Shown in pieces: positions 30,732 to 34,919 of a stretch of 34,919 bases of DNA (positions are counted from its first letter, which is position 1; every line of letters starts with the position of its first letter). The position numbers and the translations under genes were made by a program. The DNA is from Falciphora oryzae (taxonomy: Eukaryota > Ascomycota > Sordariomycetes > Magnaporthales > Magnaporthaceae): positions 490,691-525,609 of the forward strand of contig JNVV01000024.1 of NCBI GenBank assembly GCA_000733355.1. The letters are read 5' to 3'. The notes below the pieces were generated by a model that saw only the letters and a program-made list of their open reading frames with translations, searched no databases and was not told where the DNA came from.

Positions 30732-31459
30732 TATGTATTTTTTATTTTTATTTTCAAACTTAAATATTTAATTGTAGGAAATATACGGAAATGCAAATCT
30801 AATATACAATAAAAGCCCGAAAATTCAATTTTCTGTTTATATATTTTATGTATTTTTACGATTTTGTTTTAATTTATTATTACAAATTTAAAAAGGTGGG
30901 TCCGTTTCTTCTACTTTTCTTTTCAATTCCGGATTATACACGTTACCGAAAACTTGAAATTACGCGTATAGCAGTTTTAGAAAGCCCAAGAATTTAGCTT
31001 TCGTTTACTCCTTCGTACGTATTTTTGCGATTTTATTTGGATTTATTGTCGCTAGTATAAAAAGGTGCGTCGTGGTTGGAGCGGGGTGGCGGAAAGTGGG
31101 GGGGGTCGGAAAACGGGGGTCTTGACTTATGATGAACAACGATCGTTAGATCTGGAATGGTCTCTCTATTGTGCATGAAGAGGAAAGGATCCAACTGCCA
31201 GAGAGGGAGCACGAGGAAGATTATATATACACGTTCCAAATCACCGAAGGGCCGTTCCCCTGCTCCCAGTCCTGCGGGCCGTCTGTCTGGCCCTCGGGCC
31301 CGTGGTCTCCGGTCGCGGGGTCGCAGGGTCCGAGGGTCCGACCCTCTCTGTGCTCTACTGATTGCCTGCACCGGCCGACGCAATCCAACACTATCCTTCA
31401 CAAAGCGTCCAACCACGCTTCCCACTCTTGTTTTCAGGCTGCCGGGTTCTCAAACACTA

Positions 31460-31897
31460 TCAGGCCCGGCCAGCCGCCGAAGCGTTAAATATTCTCTTCC
31501 CCTTTCGCTTCAGCTGGACCTTGTTCTCAGGTTCAGCCTTCCCAAACGCATCTGGCGGCAGAACCCACATGCCAACAACATTGCGCAGCTCGACCTGCAG
31601 CTTCTTGTACGTCTTCGGGTCCACCAGAAACCGGCAGCTACCCCCTCCCAGCGCAGAGTCAACGGCCTGATCCCAGACCCTATGCTCGTGCTCCAAGTGG
31701 GCCGCTAGGCCCTAGTGGGACCCGTCCATTTCGTTATGGTCCAAACGGTTGGCTCGCCAGTCGAGAGTGGGACATATATAGAAGTCGAGGCCCGCGCGTT
31801 GAGGGCGCCGCTCGATCCCGAAGAGGGCCTCGACATATCGCCACTCCCCAATAAAAATAGCATCACACTGATGAGAAATCACTACGTAGCTGGTCAA
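31460..31897 (-). pseudogene. Open frame broken by one in-frame TAG, unknown product
   Basis: Starting at an ATG (31897), one minus-strand frame runs 145 codons with a single TAG at 31714-31712 and normal termination at 31460. The two halves lie in the same frame. The second half (WDQAVDSALGGG, CRFLVDPKTYKKLQVELRN, GMWVLPPDAFG) looks protein-like and ends in a basic tail. TAG after CAC could be a C-to-T change of CAG in a CpA context, which is the RIP signature, and a RIP-like transposon lies 65 bp away. Alternatively, these are two exons or a chance frame. No family recognised. Confidence 0.35.
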
Positions 31898-32052
31898 AAG
31901 GTTATTAGCTCGATTTGGGCATCACAACCACAATTATCTAACCATCGCACAAGACGTCAAACACTTATCACTCAGATCACGCACCAGCAGCCTTCGAAAG
32001 ATTTTATCCGTTTTCTTTCAAACCCTGGCCCCCTTCCCCATATTCCCGTACC

Positions 32053-32396
32053 ATGCGTTTCGTTACTTGTCTGCTTACGAGCATTCTCGCCTCTCTGTGC
32101 GGGGAGAGCCTTGCCCTCTCTCCTCCGCGAAAGGTTCGTGGCCTTTGATTGACATTTACGAAGTCGTGTGAAGCCCGAGGATACTTGTGGAAAGCGCAGC
32201 AGCTAACTCTTAGATTTCCTTCCAGGCGCCCCATCAGCCTGCCGTCCGAGAGGACCCACTCCCCGTCGGGATAAACGAGGTGAGGTCGGCGTACGGCTGC
32301 GTCGGCATCAGCGTCGGCGTGCCCTTCGACAATTTTAGGGCCTGTCCTAGACTAACGGTTTTTTGGTTTTTTGGTTTTTTGCTAAATTTTTTCTAA
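32053..32396 (+). CDS. Putative small secreted protein whose 3' end is supplied by a MITE
   Basis: Exon 1 (32053-32133) encodes a textbook signal peptide: MRFVTC, a hydrophobic core (LLTSILASL), then a small-residue cleavage region (CGESLALS). A 92-nt intron (32134-32225; GTTCGT donor, CTAAC branch, TTCCAG acceptor) joins in frame to APHQPAVREDPLPVGINEVR and GCVGISVGVPFDNF. At this point the MITE at 32338 begins. Translation continues about 20 residues into it (hydrophobic, Phe/Trp-rich) and stops at 32396, giving 83 residues. Without the MITE the frame would end after about three more codons (stop 32575-32577), or it may have continued by splicing. It is a possible effector-like protein, with no known domain. 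The donor is slightly non-consensus, so the model is tentative. Confidence 0.45.
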
Positions 32397-32566
32397 AGAT
32401 TGAAAGCCTTGCATTAAAAAGGAAGCATATGAAAAGGATTTGTATTATTTAAACCCGCATCCATATTAATTTGTTTTTGCTATCCTGCCTTTGGTGTTGA
32501 TATATTTTAGAAAAAAGTTGAGCAAAAAACCGAAAAACCGAAAAACCGTTAGTCTAGGACAGGCCC
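32338..32566. mobile_element. PIF/Harbinger-like MITE (229 bp)
   Basis: Ends GGGCCTGTCCTAGACTAACG and its inverse, flanked by TTA (32335-32337 and 32567-32569), the PIF/Harbinger-type 3-bp duplication. The subterminal tract is GGTTTTTTGGTTTTTT. Non-coding. Its right 137 bp recur without a mismatch at the end of the window. Confidence 0.88.
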
Positions 32567-32832
32567 TTAGCTTTGGGTGATCGCGATAGCTTGTGCTTTA
32601 GGGTGTCTATGGTTTTCTTTGCTTTTTTTTCTCTCTCTTTATGTTGAAGTAGTTATTAGTAAATCTGTTTTATTTTACGAATGGCATAAAATAACCGTCG
32701 CGTTCTGCTCCCCATCCCCAATTGCCTGCTCCCATCCTTCCCACCTGAAAGGGGCTGACCACACCGGCCTCGCTCTTTTCCGACACACCTGCCAGCCGAC
32801 TGCTTTTCTACCACCCGCTGCGCTTTTACAGC

Positions 32833-33062
32833 GCCCTGGCGTTTACTCGCCCAACCGCCGATCGCCCGCTCACCAACAAGGAGCGCCGGAATCTTTTGCT
32901 TGCCTTTTGGTTTGGTTTGTTAGCCGCCTCGATAGCAGCACAATAGCCTGGCGTAGATAAGCTTAGGTAGCGCTAGCACGTCATATGCCCCTAGGGAGGC
33001 AGGGAAAGGTAGATTTCGATTCACCGACGTTAAGTATACTCTCTCTCTCTCTCTCTCTCTCT
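32833..33062 (+). repeat. Dispersed repeat, copy 2
   Basis: Homologous to the reverse complement of 17763-17997. It ends in a CT microsatellite (about 33039-33064), after which the two copies diverge. The start is uncertain because copy 1 is cut by the assembly gap. The 270 bp between the MITE and this copy may belong to the same element. Confidence 0.8.
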
Positions 33063-34390
33063 CTCCTTTCCTTCCGAATGTCCCCGGAGCTTGTCTTCTG
33101 GACAATAACTCCGTCAACGCCGAAACCCCGGAATGTAAAATTCATCCAAGCAAAAAATCTCTTGCTTGGTCTTCTGCGGGTTTTCTAGCAATTGCTCCCA
33201 TTCAACGTATCCGAGGAAGCTTCCCGTTCATTGTGCTTTGTTTGGTTGGTTTCAATTCGCTAGGACTCTGGCGGAGCAGAGCAAAAACAGCATGGCCCGC
33301 TATTGAGCATAGGCAACCACTTCTTAGCGTCCAGCCCCGACGCGCTGAATTAGCGTGGCACCTCAGTGACAAAGTCCGCGCCAGAAATTGATTTATTTGC
33401 AGGAGTCCCCGCGTCGCACTTTACGCGATGTGGTCCATCCCGTCGCATTTCAGCATTGGAAGCTAGCCGCGTCGGCGCCGCGCCGGTCAGCCCACGGGGT
33501 CCCCGCCAGTTCGTGCTTCGCTCGGACGCTGGCCGGTCGGTCCCCACCAGTTCGTGCTTCGCTCGGACGCTGCTGTGGCGTGATTTCCTCGCTTACCGCC
33601 CAGGCGGTAGTGGGAGCCGCAGCGCCCCATGCAACGCCACGGACCGCCCTAGCGCGTCATAGCTTTCTGGAATTTGCTGCCAATATCTTTGTCCATCTCG
33701 CGCAGGCTGGCGGTGCTGGCCTCTGTTGCTCCTCCCAAAGGTGATTTGTGCTCCCTGGCCTACTCGGGCATCTGCGGCTGCTATTCGGATAACCGAAAGA
33801 AGATCTTCAAGCGCTTTGTGCCGTTCACTTCGGGCCCTCGTCCAGCCCCGGCAACCAACCTAAATCAGGTAGGCTATCCCCATTAGTTTGAGTGTCCCAG
33901 TCCAGTCAACCGTGCGCCAGCCCGCTTTCAAAGAACCGTTATGTTATTGGGCTTCGTTGTCCGTGCCATATCGGCTAACATTAGCGCGCTGTCTGCTGTT
34001 GCGTAAAAGGTTAGAGGGACACCTGGGCGTTCGATAACCTTGACGCCACAGGGGAAATGATTAACGCCCTTTGTCTGCATTCGTTATAGTTATACCTTGA
34101 CAAGCGCAGCATCAGCCTGTTTCCCGACTCGTGCCCCGGATTCACGAGCGGACTTTACCTATCTGCAACATTGATCATGGCCAGCCCGGCGTAAATATAA
34201 CCACCTCGATCCCGCTTTGGAGTTGCTTCTCAAGCGCGCTCCTTTCAAGTTCCATAAACGTCTCACTCGAAGCCCCCTCGCGACCGCACCACCCGGTAAA
34301 CCGGACCCTCCTCCCGTCGACATACAAGCCGTGCCTGTACAGGCCGGCCCACCCCTCGGGCGGCCCCTCCAACATCGCACGTCGGACGCC
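33063..34390. other. Intergenic region, no supported gene
   Basis: About 1.3 kb before the rhodopsin-domain gene. A frame at 33674-33886 (with CSLAYSGICGCYSD) is the only protein-like stretch, but it lacks a domain or a convincing gene model. A 41-bp-period tandem duplication lies at 33499-33572. The right end is presumably the leader and promoter of the gene at 34391. Confidence 0.55.
33499..33572. repeat. Tandem duplication, 33-bp unit with 41-bp period
   Basis: The units at 33499-33531 and 33540-33572 begin GTCCCC and end CGGACGCTG. They differ at a single base (G/A). No known role. Confidence 0.85.
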
Positions 34391-34791
34391 ATGGCAGAGG
34401 CTCCAACGCACATCCGCACCGAGACGAACGGACCAGTGGTCGCTGGCGTTGCTATCGGCTTTCTCGTGATCAACGTGATTTTCACGTCGCTTCGCTTTTT
34501 TACGCGAGCCACGATTCTAAAGGCCGTAGGCAAAGATGACTGGGCCATTCTGGTCGCCACGGTAAGTTGACGATTTCGGCCAGCCGGCAATTTTCCCCCG
34601 TTGAGTGTTGTCTCATGGACAAAGAATTGATACTGAGCGAATATGGGGTTCTCAAGGTACTGGCCGTCGTTTACTCGATAGTGATGTGCTTCGAGGTCAA
34701 GTACGGCATGGGAAGGCATGTCGAAAATGTCACAATGGCCGAGACATTGGAGCAGTTAAAGGTGCCTTTTTTCATATGTTATAGCATATGA
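34391..34791 (+). CDS. Rhodopsin-domain (PTH11-like) integral membrane protein, 5' part only
   Basis: Exon 1 (34391-34561) gives a soluble leader, a first membrane helix (VVAGVAIGFLVINVIFTSL) and the family signature RFFTRATILKAVGKDDWAIL. A 95-nt intron (GTAAGT..TCAAG) joins in frame to exon 2 (from 34657): VLAVVYSIVMCFEVKYGMGRH. The R-x-x-x-R..DDW..YG-GRH pattern is typical of the fungal rhodopsin/DUF family of seven-helix membrane proteins related to PTH11. Only helices 1 and 2 are present. From 34783 the sequence is MITE and the frame stops at 34791. The gene is therefore either truncated by the element or misjoined at the contig end. Confidence 0.75.
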
Positions 34792-34919
34792 AAAGGATTT
34801 GTATTATTTAAACCCGCATCCATATTAATTTGTTTTTGCTATCCTGCCTTTGGTGTTGATATATTTTAGAAAAAAGTTGAGCAAAAAACCGAAAAACCGA
34901 AAAACCGTTAGTCTAGGAC
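34783..34919. mobile_element. Truncated second copy of the 229-bp MITE at the contig end
   Basis: All 137 bases match 32424-32560 exactly. The left 86 bp of the MITE are absent. At the junction a CATATG-TTATAG-CATATG palindrome joins gene sequence to the element. The window ends inside the terminal inverted repeat. Confidence 0.9.

Larger units (their letters stand above)
28284..31127. mobile_element. TA-flanked fold-back element inserted in solo LTR 2, itself host to MITEs A, B, C and D
   Basis: The ends are AGTCAAGACCCCCG and its complement, flanked by TA (28282-28283 and 31128-31129). AGTCAAG ends plus TA duplication match the Tc1/mariner (Fot1/pogo) style in fungi. The outer arms (28284-28688 and 30734-31127) are inverted copies of each other over about 395 bp. 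Arm pairing continues at 29115-29423 and 30274-30299 once the inserted MITEs are removed. The bare element would be about 1.14 kb, almost all inverted repeat, without any transposase ORF. AT-rich, as expected after RIP. Confidence 0.82.
28238..31390 (+). mobile_element. Solo LTR 2, split by a 2.84-kb nested insertion
   Basis: The LTR starts TGTTGG (28238) and ends CCAACA (31385-31390). It is flanked by the 5-bp duplication CTATC (28233-28237 and 31391-31395). After 46 bp it is interrupted at a TA and resumes at 31128. The joined LTR is about 307 bp and follows LTR 1 throughout, including a TATATATACACG promoter box near 31222. Confidence 0.9.

Noticed and set aside
28290..31030. CRISPR-like or satellite array in the repeat-rich AT region
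   Set aside because: Repeats are paired inverted arms of TA-flanked MITEs, not regularly spaced direct repeats.
31157..31708. 183-codon plus-strand ORF over solo LTR 2
   Set aside because: It crosses the LTR end and target-site duplication into unrelated sequence; no domain.
33674..33886. Short frame with CSLAYSGICGCYSD as a small cysteine-rich protein
   Set aside because: No signal peptide, no convincing exon partners and no recognised family; too weak to call.

Overview
The window looks like the end of a contig from a filamentous ascomycete (Pezizomycotina, perhaps Sordariomycetes). The genes are GC-rich and carry many 58-137 nt introns with GT..AG ends and CTAAC/CTGAC branch points. They include a Zn2Cys6 regulator, fungal P450s, a highly reducing polyketide synthase and a PTH11/rhodopsin-type membrane protein, all next to AT-rich, RIP-like transposon blocks. 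Nothing here allows a species call. Exon borders were worked out by eye from splice signals, reading-frame phase and family motifs.

Positions 1-24266 hold a polyketide biosynthetic gene cluster. From left to right it contains: the 5' end of a SAM methyltransferase (-); a P450 (-); a 2-oxoglutarate/Fe(II) oxygenase (-); an FSH-type serine hydrolase (+); a 13-exon, about 3,000-residue highly reducing PKS (-); a stand-alone enoyl reductase (+); a second P450 (-); an atypical SDR (+); and a Zn2Cys6 transcription factor (-). The PKS order is KS-AT-DH-cMT-inactive ER-KR-ACP-C. That order, with a trans-acting ER and a small hydrolase, is the lovastatin/compactin logic (LovB, LovC and LovG). By analogy the PKS and ER would build a reduced, methylated polyketide, the hydrolase would release it, and the P450s, 2OG oxygenase, SDR and methyltransferase would decorate it. 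A shared TCGGAG(G) element, in several places as inverted or clustered repeats, sits in the promoters on the left side and is a candidate site for the cluster regulator.

The cluster may be damaged. The trans-ER reading frame is interrupted by about 1.8 kb of foreign sequence that ends in a 41-N assembly gap. The PKS has a one-base frame problem at an intron in its methyltransferase domain. The terminal C domain lacks the catalytic histidine motif.

Positions 25628-31395 are a transposon graveyard around one orphan hypothetical gene. Two solo LTRs have different 5-bp target-site duplications. Five related fold-back MITEs of about 420-440 bp are all flanked by TA. A larger TA-flanked fold-back element and a PIF/Harbinger-like MITE are nested up to four deep. 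Positions 31396-34919 hold a nonsense-broken ORF, a probable small secreted protein whose 3' end is replaced by a MITE, a dispersed repeat that also occurs inside the ER insertion, and the 5' part of a rhodopsin-domain gene. The window ends inside a second copy of that MITE, which probably explains why the assembly stops there.
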